A DNA stretch of 64,000 nt from Flavobacteriaceae bacterium NBU2977 (GTDB lineage: Bacteria; Bacteroidota; Bacteroidia; Flavobacteriales; Flavobacteriaceae): NCBI GenBank assembly GCA_019931105.1, contig JAIOUW010000002.1:496001-560000 (forward strand), written 5' to 3'. Every line of letters begins with the position of its first letter. Position 1 is the first letter of the stretch. The notes under the pieces are model-generated. The model ran no database searches. It saw nothing but the letters and a program-made list of their open reading frames with translations, and was not told where the DNA came from. Of this stretch, positions 42,327-51,210 are shown piece after piece. A program made the translations under genes and the position numbers.

Positions 42327-42503
42327 TTATGATTCCAATCGTTTGGCCCTTTTGGCCTCACGACGCTCTTTCCAGATTTCGAGTAAATTTCCACCCAACC
42401 AATACGGAACAACAAAAAGCAGTAAAAACATCATTAGCCAAAAACCGATTGTCAAAATGGTCAAGAAAGCTAAAAAACCCAAATATTGGTCGAATTCGAA
42501 CAT
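42327..42503 (-). CDS. 58-residue membrane protein
   Basis: A short minus-strand frame encodes MFEFDQYLGFLAFLTILTIG, continuing with FWLMMFLLLFVVPYWLGG and a basic C-terminus (KERREAKRAKRLES). It has one long or two short membrane helices and obeys the positive-inside rule. It fills the gap between two genes, has an ATG start and ends at the bidirectional terminator. The hydrophobic-then-basic design is typical of real small membrane proteins. Function unknown. Confidence 0.7.
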   Translation of the reverse strand: MFEFDQYLGFLAFLTILTIGFWLMMFLLLFVVPYWLGGNLLEIWKERREAKRAKRLES

Positions 42504-42629
42504 GAGTGTGAAAATTTATTTCAACAAAGATACTTTGAAATTGACAAAAAGTGCAAATCAAAAAATAAAAAAATATGTGTACGCCTCAAATCCATGGCAA
42601 ATCCGTTTTCAAATATACCACTCCCCTAT

Positions 42630-42658
42630 TTGATTAAGCCTTCAAAACCATACCTTTG
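42630..42658 (+). promoter_or_regulatory. Promoter of fumC
   Basis: TTG at 42630-42632, an 18-nt spacer and an exact TACCTTTG at 42651-42658, 22 nt before the fumC ATG. It fits the flavobacterial consensus TTG-N17-23-TAnnTTTG fully. Confidence 0.7.
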
Positions 42659-42680
42659 TAAGACACTTAAATTTTAAAGA

Positions 42681-44078
42681 ATGAGTTTTAGAATAGAAAA
42701 AGACACAATGGGTGAAGTTCAGGTACCTTCCGACAAATATTGGGGTGCCCAAACCGAGCGATCTCGAAATAATTTCAAAATCGGGCCATCGGCTTCCATG
42801 CCGATAGAAATTGTTTATGGTTTTGCATACTTAAAAAAAGCGGCAGCGTATACCAATCATGAGCTAGGGGTCTTACCGATAGAAAAAAGAGACCTTATAG
42901 CCCAAGTCTGTGATGAAATTTTGGAGGGAAAACACGATGGTCAATTCCCTTTGGTGGTTTGGCAGACCGGTTCCGGTACGCAGAGCAATATGAATGTAAA
43001 CGAGGTCATTGCGAACCGAGCTCATGAAATCGCGGGCAAAAAAATTGGTGAGGGAGAAAAAACAATCCAGCCCAATGACGATGTCAATAAGTCACAATCG
43101 TCAAACGATACCTTTCCAACGGGTATGCACATCGCGGCATACAAAAAAATCGTTGAGACCACGATACCGGGAGTCAAGCAATTAAGAGATACCTTGCACA
43201 AGAAATCAATGGAATTCAGCAAGGTCGTAAAAATCGGACGTACTCATTTAATGGATGCCACTCCCCTAACTTTGGGTCAAGAATTTTCGGGTTACGTTTC
43301 GCAGCTCGACCACGGCCTTAAGGCCCTTGAAAACACTTTGGGCCACCTCAGTGAATTGGCCCTTGGGGGAACTGCCGTCGGCACGGGCCTGAACACTCCG
43401 AAAGGATACGACGTTCTTGTGGCCAAATACATTGCCGATTTCACCGGTTTACCATTTAAGACCGCAACCAATAAATTTGAGGCATTGGCCTCCCACGACG
43501 CCATTGTTGAAAGTCATGGCGCCCTTAAGCAATTAGCGGTATCATTAAACAAGATCGCCAATGATATTCGCATGATGGCCTCGGGCCCGCGTTCGGGTAT
43601 TGGTGAAATAATCATTCCGGCCAATGAACCGGGAAGCTCTATCATGCCGGGTAAGGTGAACCCGACACAATGCGAGGCCCTGACCATGGTCTGCGCCCAA
43701 GTATTGGGCAATGATGTTGCGATTGCCGTGGGAGGAACCCAAGGCCATTACGAACTGAACGTTTTCAAACCCATGATGGCCGCGAACATATTGCAATCAG
43801 CGCAGTTGTTGGGCGATGCCTGTGTGAGTTTCGATATAAACTGCGCCGTGGGCATAGCGCCCAATCATGGCGTCATCAAAGAACTTTTGAACAATTCTTT
43901 GATGCTTGTAACCGCTCTTAATACCAAAATCGGCTATTATAAAGCTGCGGAAATAGCCAATACCGCACATAAAAATGGTACTACCTTAAAGGAAGAAGCG
44001 ATTAATCTAGGGTATGTTACCGCCGAAGAATATGATCAATGGGTAAAACCAGAAGATATGGTCGGAGGACTTGGGTAA
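42681..44078 (+). CDS. fumC: Fumarate hydratase class II
   Basis: The 465-residue cytoplasmic enzyme hydrates fumarate to L-malate in the TCA cycle. It is the iron-independent class. The fumarase/aspartase signature [16 protein letters not shown] is at about residue 315. Other conserved blocks are [19 protein letters not shown] near 100, [16 protein letters not shown] near 135, and [20 protein letters not shown] near 185 with the catalytic His. Length and the N-terminal [20 protein letters not shown] are normal. It is monocistronic, with its own promoter and terminator. Confidence 0.97.
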   Translation: MSFRIEKDTMGEVQVPSDKYWGAQTERSRNNFKIGPSASMPIEIVYGFAYLKKAAAYTNHELGVLPIEKRDLIAQVCDEILEGKHDGQFPLVVWQTGSGTQSNMNVNEVIANRAHEIAGKKIGEGEKTIQPNDDVNKSQSSNDTFPTGMHIAAYKKIVETTIPGVKQLRDTLHKKSMEFSKVVKIGRTHLMDATPLTLGQEFSGYVSQLDHGLKALENTLGHLSELALGGTAVGTGLNTPKGYDVLVAKYIADFTGLPFKTATNKFEALASHDAIVESHGALKQLAVSLNKIANDIRMMASGPRSGIGEIIIPANEPGSSIMPGKVNPTQCEALTMVCAQVLGNDVAIAVGGTQGHYELNVFKPMMAANILQSAQLLGDACVSFDINCAVGIAPNHGVIKELLNNSLMLVTALNTKIGYYKAAEIANTAHKNGTTLKEEAINLGYVTAEEYDQWVKPEDMVGGLG

Positions 44079-44099
44079 AAAAAACTTGATAGTATAAAA

Positions 44100-44128
44100 A
44101 AAGGGCCACTCTTTGGAGTGGCCCTTTT
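44100..44128 (+). terminator. Bidirectional terminator between fumC and the coiled-coil protein gene
   Basis: AAAGGGCCACTC (44100-44111), loop TTTG, GAGTGGCCCTTTT (44116-44128). A-rich and T-rich flanks on both sides suit both convergent genes. Confidence 0.88.
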
Positions 44129-44147
44129 ATTGTTAATGGATAGTATC

Positions 44148-45035
44148 TTACTTCAAGGTAAATTCTGAAGTAGCCAATAACTTCAATTTGTCATCATAAA
44201 CGTTGACCATGTAATTTCCTTTTTGAAAATCGCTGGCTGGCTTGTTTATGTAGTCGCAAACATCCAAAGTGCTATTTTCATAGTAAAAGTTGGTTCCTTT
44301 GCTATAGGTTATCGAAGCACCATTTTCATTGGTTTTTGAATAGCTTTCGCCCATAACGTTACCTTGTGGGTCAAGAACCTCTACGAAGAACTCGCGATCA
44401 CCGGCTTGCGCAATCGTATTGTTCGCAACGGTAAAACATACTTTTAATTTGTCAGTTCTACCAGCTCTTTGCGTAGAAACCAATTTACCGCTGTTACGCT
44501 CCCTAACGGCATCAACGTTCATAGTCACCAAGTTCAAAGCCGAACCTTTCTCGACAACGTCGGCCAATTGGGTATTCTGAACGACCAAAGAATCGTTGAA
44601 CACCGTTTGTTTTTCCAACTCGACGTACGTACTATCACGTTGCATCGCGATCATGGTGTTCGAACGGGTAAGTGAATCAACCTGCTTCAATAATTGCTCC
44701 CTTTCCGCTTTAAGAACACTCACTTGCCTTCTATATCTTGAAAGACTGGCGATATCACCTTTCATGTTCTTTACGGAATCAATGTACTTCGCAATGTTGT
44801 CCCTTGCCTCGACAAGCTCTTCATTGGTCGCATTGCTTTCCAAAATAGCCTTATCGTATTCAGATTTCAAGCTATTAAGGTCCTCGACCACTAATTGCTT
44901 CTCTTGGGTAAGCACCTTTTCGGTCTTCTGCTTGTCTTGATAAAGACTTACGGTATAGATAATCGTACCGATCAGTATTACACCTAGAAGACCGGCCAAT
45001 ACTTTTAATCCATTGTTATTCTTTGTTTCAGTCAT
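44148..45035 (-). CDS. Membrane-anchored coiled-coil protein
   Basis: The 295-residue product has an N-terminal membrane helix (VLAGLLGVILIGTIIYTVSLY, residues 11-31). A coiled coil of about 100 residues follows (KVLTQEKQLVVEDLNSLKSE ... LKAEREQLLKQVDSLTRS). The C-terminal domain is beta-rich (KLKVCFTVANNTIAQAGDREF, then GNYMVNVYDDKLKLL) and resembles an Ig-like fold. It is probably fixed in the inner membrane with the body in the periplasm. Similar flavobacterial proteins are sometimes called chromosome-partition proteins because of the coil, which nothing here supports. Confidence 0.8.
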   Translation of the reverse strand: MTETKNNNGLKVLAGLLGVILIGTIIYTVSLYQDKQKTEKVLTQEKQLVVEDLNSLKSEYDKAILESNATNEELVEARDNIAKYIDSVKNMKGDIASLSRYRRQVSVLKAEREQLLKQVDSLTRSNTMIAMQRDSTYVELEKQTVFNDSLVVQNTQLADVVEKGSALNLVTMNVDAVRERNSGKLVSTQRAGRTDKLKVCFTVANNTIAQAGDREFFVEVLDPQGNVMGESYSKTNENGASITYSKGTNFYYENSTLDVCDYINKPASDFQKGNYMVNVYDDKLKLLATSEFTLK

Positions 45036-45192
45036 AATGTTAGAATTAATTAACTTTTGTTTTTCTGTTTAATACAGTGTTTGTTTGTGTCGTTCTATAT
45101 ACGGTTCAAGATTCGAATTGGATTTTTTGATCAAAGAAATATTTTTTACCGATCTTTAATACTTGTCAAGTATAATCAGTGGCAGACCATCT

Positions 45193-45657
45193 ATGGATAT
45201 AAAGATAATTCCGTTTGAACCAAAGTATGCTGGTCGCTTTAAGGATCTTAACCAAGCTTGGCTCGAAAAATTTTTCTTTGTAGAGCCTAAAGATGTACTA
45301 CTTTTAAGGGACTGCGAAAATTCGATAATCGACAAAGGAGGATATATTTTTTTTGCTGAACATGAAAAATCCATTATTGGCTGTTTTTCATTCATAAAGA
45401 TCGAAAACGATGTGTTCGAACTCGGAAAGATGGCCGTGGACGAAAATTACCAAGGGATGAAAATCGGACAACACCTACTGACCTTTGCAATAGATTTCGC
45501 GAAAAAGGGAGGTTGGAAAAAAATTATACTTTATTCAAGTACAAAATTAGATGCCGCACTACATATTTACCGAAAATACGGTTTTACGGAAATCCCTTTG
45601 GAAAAAGAAAATCCGTATGTACGTAGCGATATAAAAATGGAACTTTTACTAAATTAA
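45193..45657 (+). CDS. GNAT family N-acetyltransferase
   Basis: The 154-residue product starts at ATG 45193 (MDIKIIPFEPKYAGRF); an in-frame TTG at 45163 is rejected. It is a standard GNAT fold: LLLRDCENSIIDKGGYIFFAE, the strand VFELGKMAVDENYQGMKIGQ with the acetyl-CoA pyrophosphate loop (Q-G-M-K-I-G), then KKIILYSSTKLDAALHIYRKYGF. The acceptor is unknown. It is 7 nt upstream of the metallo-hydrolase lipoprotein gene and may be translated from the same message. Confidence 0.9.
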   Translation: MDIKIIPFEPKYAGRFKDLNQAWLEKFFFVEPKDVLLLRDCENSIIDKGGYIFFAEHEKSIIGCFSFIKIENDVFELGKMAVDENYQGMKIGQHLLTFAIDFAKKGGWKKIILYSSTKLDAALHIYRKYGFTEIPLEKENPYVRSDIKMELLLN

Positions 45658-45664
45658 ATCGATC

Positions 45665-46486
45665 ATGAAAAAAATATTTATTGCTCTAGTAGCGGTTAAC
45701 CTCACTTTTTTTGCATGCAAGGAAAAAACCAAATCTGGGCCGTTTATCGATTCGGATATAGAAAATGCTGTTACATCGCCAGAATCTTTTAAGGTATTAG
45801 AGTTGTCAACCAAAGAAAATTTGAAAATCGTACCCATCGAGCACGCCACCGTCGTTCTTGAATGGAAAGATTTGACCATATATGTCGATCCCGTAGGCGG
45901 CGCGGAAGCTTTTGAGGGCCAAAAAGCCCCCGACCTTATTTTGATCACCGACATTCACGGGGATCATTTAAACGTGGAGACCCTTCAGGCACTTGATACC
46001 GAAAAAGCCAAAATAATCATGCCCCAGGCCGTGGCGGACAAGATGCCCGATGCTTTTGTACCCCAAATCGATATTCTGAACAATGGCGATTCGAAAGAAC
46101 GTTACGGAATCGTGGTAGAGGCCGTTCCCATGTATAACCTTAGGGAAGAAGCCTTGAAATTCCACGAAAAAGGGCGCGGCAATGGCTACATACTTAACCT
46201 CGGCGATCAACGCATCTATTTTTCGGGCGATACCGAAGATATACCCGAAATGAGGGCACTTGAAAATATCGATAAGGCGTTTATCTGTATGAATCTGCCC
46301 TACACAATGACCGAAGAAAGTGCGGCCGACGCCGTATTGGATTTCAAACCGAAACAAGTCTATCCCTACCATTACAGGGGCAACCCAGACGTAAGCGATG
46401 TTTCAAAGTTTAAAGAAATCGTCAATGCAGGAAATCCTGATATTGAGGTGATACAACTCGATTGGTATCCAAAAGATGACTTCTAG
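45665..46486 (+). CDS. MBL-fold metallo-hydrolase lipoprotein (UlaG-like)
   Basis: The 273-residue product has a lipoprotein signal (IALVAVNLTFFACKE, Cys near residue 18). The metal site is visible in LITDIHGDHLN, in YFSGDTED and in the C-terminal YPYHYRG. The early HATVVLEWKDLTIYVDPVGG is typical of the UlaG/UPF0173 branch. It should hydrolyse a lactone or phosphodiester-like substrate in the periplasm; the exact substrate is unknown. Its TAG stop interlocks with the ettA stop over 4 nt (46483-46486). Confidence 0.88.
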   Translation: MKKIFIALVAVNLTFFACKEKTKSGPFIDSDIENAVTSPESFKVLELSTKENLKIVPIEHATVVLEWKDLTIYVDPVGGAEAFEGQKAPDLILITDIHGDHLNVETLQALDTEKAKIIMPQAVADKMPDAFVPQIDILNNGDSKERYGIVVEAVPMYNLREEALKFHEKGRGNGYILNLGDQRIYFSGDTEDIPEMRALENIDKAFICMNLPYTMTEESAADAVLDFKPKQVYPYHYRGNPDVSDVSKFKEIVNAGNPDIEVIQLDWYPKDDF

Positions 46487-48174
46487 CGCACCAACTTCTT
46501 GTATTTCAAACGTTTAGGAATCGTATCGGCTCCAAGGCGTTTTCTCCTATTTTCCTCATAATCGGAAAAAGAGCCTTCGAAGAAATACACTTGGGAGTCA
46601 CCCTCGAATGCCAAAATATGGGTACATATACGATCCAAGAACCAACGGTCGTGGGAGATGACCACCGCACAGCCGGCAAAATTCTCAAGACCTTCTTCAA
46701 GGGCCCGTAATGTATTTACATCAAGATCGTTGGTAGGTTCGTCCAAGAGCAATACGTTGCCCTCTTCCTTCAAGGTCATTGCCAGATGTAGCCTATTGCG
46801 CTCACCTCCTGACAGCATATTGACTTTTTTGTTCTGCTCGCTACCCGAAAAATTAAAGCGGCTCAAATAGGCACGCGAATTGACCTGCCTGCCACCCATC
46901 ATTACCAATTCTTGTTCATCGCTGAAGTTTTGCCATATCGTCTTGTCGGGATCGATGTTCGAATGGCTTTGGTCGACATAGGCTATTTTCGCCGTGTCTC
47001 CCACCTCAAATTCTCCCTTATCAGGGGTCTCCTCCCCCATTATCATTCGAAATATAGTGGTCTTACCTGCGCCGTTAGGGCCTATGATCCCGACAATACC
47101 CGCCTGTGGTAATTTGAAATTCAAATCTTCGTACAACAACTTATCACCGTAGGCCTTGGCTACCCCTTTCGCTTCGATCACGTTCGTACCCAATCGCGGT
47201 CCGTTCGGAATGTAGATTTCAAGTTTTTCATCAAGCTGCTTCTGGTCCTGGCTCATGAGCTTGTCATAATTCTTCAAGCGTGCCTTTTGCTTGGTCTGGC
47301 GCCCTTTGGCGCCCTGACGTACCCATTCAAGCTCACGTTCCAAGGTCTTTTGTCTTTTAGAGGCGGACTTGCTCTCCTGGGCCAATCGCTTTGATTTTTG
47401 ATCCAACCAGCTTGAATAGTTCCCTTTCCATGGAATACCTTCTCCCCTATCAAGTTCAAGGATCCATCCGGCCACGTTATCCAAAAAATAGCGGTCGTGA
47501 GTAACCGCGATTACCGTTCCTTTATATTGCGCCAAATGGTGTTCCAACCAATGCACGGACTCTGCATCCAAATGGTTGGTCGGCTCATCGAGCAATAAAA
47601 TCTGTGGTTCTTGCAAAAGCAATCTGCACAATGCCACCCTCCTTCTTTCACCCCCCGAAAGAACGCCTATTTTTTTATCGGCTTCGGGAGTACGCAGCGC
47701 ATCCATGGCTATTTCGAGCTTTGTATCAAGCTCCCATGCATTCGCGGCATCGATCTTGTCCTGCAACTCGGCCTGTTTGTCCATGAGCATTTGCATCTTA
47801 TCGGCATCCTCATAGACTTCGGGCAACCCGAACATGTCATTGATCTTGTTATACTCATCGAGAATGGCGACGGTTTCTGAAACACCCTCGCGAACGACCT
47901 CGATCACGGTTTTGGTTTCGTCCAGTTGTGGCTCCTGCTCCAAATAGCCTACTTGATATCCTGGAGAAAAAACCACATCGCCCTGATAATTTTTATCAAC
48001 GCCCGCAATGATTTTCAATAGTGTCGATTTACCGGAACCATTTAGCCCCAGGATACCGATTTTAGCCCCGTAGAAAAAGCTCAGATAAATATTCTTTAGT
48101 ACGGGAGTATTGGCATTTTTATAGGTTTTGGTAACCCCGGCCATTGAGAAGATTACCTTCTTGTCGTCGCTCAT
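46483..48174 (-). CDS. ettA: Energy-dependent translational throttle protein EttA
   Basis: The 563-residue ABC-F protein binds the ribosomal E site and adjusts translation to the ATP/ADP ratio. The start SDDKKVIFSMAGVTKTY and the two ATPase modules (Walker A GLNGSGKST near residue 43, GPNGAGKTT near 355; signatures LSGGERRR and LSGGERNR) are as in E. coli EttA. The arm region between Walker A and signature is long, as required for EttA. The linker KRQKTLERELEWVRQGAKGR is also characteristic. Convergent stop overlap with the metallo-hydrolase. Confidence 0.95.
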   Translation of the reverse strand: MSDDKKVIFSMAGVTKTYKNANTPVLKNIYLSFFYGAKIGILGLNGSGKSTLLKIIAGVDKNYQGDVVFSPGYQVGYLEQEPQLDETKTVIEVVREGVSETVAILDEYNKINDMFGLPEVYEDADKMQMLMDKQAELQDKIDAANAWELDTKLEIAMDALRTPEADKKIGVLSGGERRRVALCRLLLQEPQILLLDEPTNHLDAESVHWLEHHLAQYKGTVIAVTHDRYFLDNVAGWILELDRGEGIPWKGNYSSWLDQKSKRLAQESKSASKRQKTLERELEWVRQGAKGRQTKQKARLKNYDKLMSQDQKQLDEKLEIYIPNGPRLGTNVIEAKGVAKAYGDKLLYEDLNFKLPQAGIVGIIGPNGAGKTTIFRMIMGEETPDKGEFEVGDTAKIAYVDQSHSNIDPDKTIWQNFSDEQELVMMGGRQVNSRAYLSRFNFSGSEQNKKVNMLSGGERNRLHLAMTLKEEGNVLLLDEPTNDLDVNTLRALEEGLENFAGCAVVISHDRWFLDRICTHILAFEGDSQVYFFEGSFSDYEENRRKRLGADTIPKRLKYKKLVR

Positions 48175-48210
48175 TTTCTTATTTTACTAGGTTGGGAAGT
48201 TTTTGTTGTT

Positions 48211-48393
48211 TCAAACCCTGCCCTTCAAGGCATTGAATACCCATGCTATGGCAAAAAAACCGATTCCGACGGAGGCAAAACCCCAGCCAGCTACTTCGTT
48301 ATACCGAAATGCCCCAAGTGCAATGAGGCCGAGACCCACGATTATCATTATATATGTAGCCCAAGCAAGTACGGTATTTTTGTTCATTCCCAT
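48211..48393 (-). CDS. CAL67264 family small membrane protein
   Basis: The 60-residue product starts MGMNKNTVLAWATYIMIIVG, with two membrane helices (VLAWATYIMIIVGLGLIALG and GWGFASVGIGFFAIAWVFNAL) and a short C-terminal ALKGRV. From memory this is the flavobacterial CAL67264 membrane family. A ten-residue longer N-terminus (MGLLQTNLNT) is possible but adds nothing typical. It lies 36 nt after ettA on the same strand and may be its upstream partner in the operon. Function unknown. Confidence 0.8.
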   Translation of the reverse strand: MGMNKNTVLAWATYIMIIVGLGLIALGAFRYNEVAGWGFASVGIGFFAIAWVFNALKGRV

Positions 48394-48524
48394 GGTATTC
48401 AGATTGGTTTGTAGTAACCCCAAATATCGGAATTTTTACGCGATAATCGAGATTTAAATGCTGAGATCGTACTAAAAAGGATTGACAGGCATGGTAAGAC
48501 ACCCTGAAGTCGTTCAATGACGAA

Positions 48525-49505
48525 TCAGGTATCGAATGGAAACGTAATACCTGTTTTCGAACGAACGGCATCTAGTAGGTCGATAAGGTCCAGACTGTTT
48601 TGATGGTTCCATAGGTCACTTTGTAGTCCGCCATTTCGAATGCATTTATGGACCTCGATAATTTCGTGGGAATACCCTTTTCCTATCTTGGGGACATCAT
48701 AACACTTGATTTCGTCGTTTTTTTCGATTGAATATGATTCCGCTTCATGCCAACATGGGTTGATATAAAGAGTACCCTTGCTTCCTGAAAGTTCGGCCCG
48801 CATGGATGATTTTGAAGTGAATCCGCTGTAAAGCACGGCTTGCGCGTTTTTGTATTCAAAAATAATGGAGGTCTGAATCTCGGCCCCGGTGGAATGAAAT
48901 TTGGAGCTTGCCTGTATTTTTTCGGGATTGCCCAACATCAAATAAGATAAAAAAACCGGATATATACCAATATCCAGCAATGATCCCCCCGCCAGTTCAG
49001 GATTCAAGACCCTTCCCTTTTCATCTCGATCCATGGCATAAAAGGCAAAATCGGCATTCAAATAACCTAGAGTACCAATTTGTCCTTCATCGATTAGTTT
49101 TTTGACTTCGATTATGGTAGGATTGAATCGGCTCCATAAGGCTTCCATTAAAAAGACATTGTTCTCGGTAGCCGTTTTTATCATGCGACGCACCTCTGCC
49201 CCATTAACGCCCATAGGTTTTTCACAAAGTACATGCTTGCCCTTCTCCATGGCCTTGATGGCCCATTCGGCATGGCCGGTATGAGGGGTAGCGATATAAA
49301 TGACATCTACATTGTTCGAATCGAGCAATTCTTCATAAGAGCCGAAATATTCCGATGCACCAAACGCTTGTGCAAAGGTTTTGGCCCTTTCGATATCTCG
49401 GGATCCAACGGCCGTCAATTCACCCCATTCTACCAATTTTAAATCCTTTGCAAAACTATGCGCTATCTTTCCCGGGCCTAAAATTCCCCATCTGATACTA
49501 TCCAT
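48525..49505 (-). CDS. Gfo/Idh/MocA family oxidoreductase
   Basis: The 326-residue product has an N-terminal NAD(P)-binding Rossmann domain: WGILGPGKIAHSFAKDL, and VDVIYIATPHTGHAEWAIKAM, then GKHVLCEKPMGVN with the catalytic Lys/Pro segment (EKP). The C-terminal half is the substrate domain (GGSLLDIGIYPVFLSYLMLG). It oxidises or reduces a sugar or sugar alcohol; the substrate is unknown. ATG at 49505 is used; the longer frame starts at a GTG. A TACATTTG box on the minus strand (49532-49525) is a possible -7 element. It is divergent from the carboxylase gene. Confidence 0.93.
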   Translation of the reverse strand: MDSIRWGILGPGKIAHSFAKDLKLVEWGELTAVGSRDIERAKTFAQAFGASEYFGSYEELLDSNNVDVIYIATPHTGHAEWAIKAMEKGKHVLCEKPMGVNGAEVRRMIKTATENNVFLMEALWSRFNPTIIEVKKLIDEGQIGTLGYLNADFAFYAMDRDEKGRVLNPELAGGSLLDIGIYPVFLSYLMLGNPEKIQASSKFHSTGAEIQTSIIFEYKNAQAVLYSGFTSKSSMRAELSGSKGTLYINPCWHEAESYSIEKNDEIKCYDVPKIGKGYSHEIIEVHKCIRNGGLQSDLWNHQNSLDLIDLLDAVRSKTGITFPFDT

Positions 49506-49581
49506 AAATACCGTCACCTTTGCCCAAATGTAATCAAATTTTACTCCTTATCTTTAGCAACATCAATGAAAGCATACCGTA

Positions 49582-51210
49582 ATGGATATCAAATTCAACA
49601 AGAACGAAGACCACAATAAACTACAGCTGTCGGAGCTGAACAAAAGACTTGCAAAAGTTAAAATGGGCGGAGGAAAAACCCGTATTGAAAAACAACATGC
49701 CCAAGGTAAACTGACAGCTCGTGAAAGAATCGACTACTTATTGGACGATGGAAGCGACCGAATCGAAATCGGTGCTTTGGTGGGCGAAGGTATGTACGAA
49801 GACCATGGTGGTTGCCCTTCTGGCGGTGTGGTCGTCAAAATCGGTTATGTTTCTGGGAAGCAATGTATCGTTGTAGCCAATGACGCGACGGTCAAAGCCG
49901 GAGCCTGGTTTCCTATAACCGCAAAGAAAAATCTACGGGCCCAGGAAATCGCCATCGAAAACCGACTTCCGATAATTTATTTAGTGGATAGTGCGGGCGT
50001 ATATCTACCCATGCAAGATGAAATCTTTCCTGACAAAGAACATTTTGGGCGAATTTTTCGAAACAATGCCATAATGAGCAGTATGGGAATTACCCAGATC
50101 GCCGCCGTCATGGGAAGCTGTGTTGCAGGTGGGGCCTATCTACCCATCATGAGTGATGAGGCGTTGATCGTCGATAAGACCGGAAGCATTTTTTTGGCCG
50201 GAAGCTACCTCGTCAAAGCTGCCATAGGCGAGAACATAGATAACGAAACCCTGGGTGGTGCAACAACGCATAGTGAAATCAGTGGAGTAACCGACTACAA
50301 GGCCAAAGATGACGAAGATGCTCTGGATACCATAAAAAATATCGTCGGTAAAATCGGTGATTTTGACAAAGCAGGTTACAATCGAACAAAATCACAAAAA
50401 CCAATAGAGAATCCAAAAGATGTTTATGGAATTCTCCCCGCTTCAAGAACGGACCAATACGATATGTTGGAAATCATAAAACGCTTGGTCGACAATTCTG
50501 ATTTCGAAGAATACAAAAAAGGATATGGAAAAACCATTTTAACGGGCTATGCCCGCATCGATGGCTGGGCGGTCGGTATTGTCGCCAATCAGCGCAAAGT
50601 CGTGAAGACCACCAAGGGCGAAATGCAGTTCGGAGGGGTCATATATTCCGATTCGGCGGACAAGGCTACCCGTTTCATCGCCAACTGCAACCAAAAGAAG
50701 ATTCCGTTGGTATTTCTGCAGGATGTTACTGGCTTTATGGTCGGCAGTAAAAGCGAGCATGGTGGAATCATCAAAGACGGTGCGAAAATGGTCAATGCCG
50801 TAAGTAATTCGGTCGTACCCAAATTTACGGTGGTAATCGGTAACAGTTACGGTGCAGGAAACTATGCCATGTGCGGCAAGGCCTATGACCCTCGTTTGAT
50901 AATGGCTTGGCCAAGTGCCGAACTTGCGGTTATGAGTGGTAACTCGGCGGCCAAGGTATTGCTACAGATCGAAAAATCATCCTTAAAAAAGAAAGGTGAG
51001 GCAATAACGGAAAAAAAGGAAAAAGAACTTTATGATCAGATCAAGGCCCGGTACGACAACCAAATTTCGCCTTATTATGCAGCTTCCCGACTTTGGACCG
51101 ACGCCATTATCGATCCTTTAGATACCCGTAAATGGATATCAATGGGCATCGCGGCGGCCAATAATGCCCCCATTGACAAACCCTTTAATATGGGGGTTCT
51201 ACAGGTTTAA
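49582..51210 (+). CDS. Acyl-CoA carboxylase beta subunit (methylcrotonyl/propionyl type)
   Basis: The 542-residue carboxyltransferase moves CO2 from biotin to an acyl-CoA. The N-terminal half has RTARERID-like KLTARERIDYLL, GGCPSGGVVVKIGYVSGK and VDSAGVYLPMQDEIFPDKEHFGRIF. The next block AAVMGSCVAGGAYLPIMSDE with SIFLAGSYLVKAAIGE is closest to methylcrotonoyl-CoA carboxylase beta. The C-terminal half has LVFLQDVTGFMVG and NSYGAGNYAMCGKAYDPR. No biotin-carboxylase subunit is nearby, so its partner lies elsewhere. TATCTTTA at 49550-49557 may be its -7 box. Convergent stop overlap (4 nt) with the gene at 51207. Confidence 0.93.
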   Translation: MDIKFNKNEDHNKLQLSELNKRLAKVKMGGGKTRIEKQHAQGKLTARERIDYLLDDGSDRIEIGALVGEGMYEDHGGCPSGGVVVKIGYVSGKQCIVVANDATVKAGAWFPITAKKNLRAQEIAIENRLPIIYLVDSAGVYLPMQDEIFPDKEHFGRIFRNNAIMSSMGITQIAAVMGSCVAGGAYLPIMSDEALIVDKTGSIFLAGSYLVKAAIGENIDNETLGGATTHSEISGVTDYKAKDDEDALDTIKNIVGKIGDFDKAGYNRTKSQKPIENPKDVYGILPASRTDQYDMLEIIKRLVDNSDFEEYKKGYGKTILTGYARIDGWAVGIVANQRKVVKTTKGEMQFGGVIYSDSADKATRFIANCNQKKIPLVFLQDVTGFMVGSKSEHGGIIKDGAKMVNAVSNSVVPKFTVVIGNSYGAGNYAMCGKAYDPRLIMAWPSAELAVMSGNSAAKVLLQIEKSSLKKKGEAITEKKEKELYDQIKARYDNQISPYYAASRLWTDAIIDPLDTRKWISMGIAAANNAPIDKPFNMGVLQV

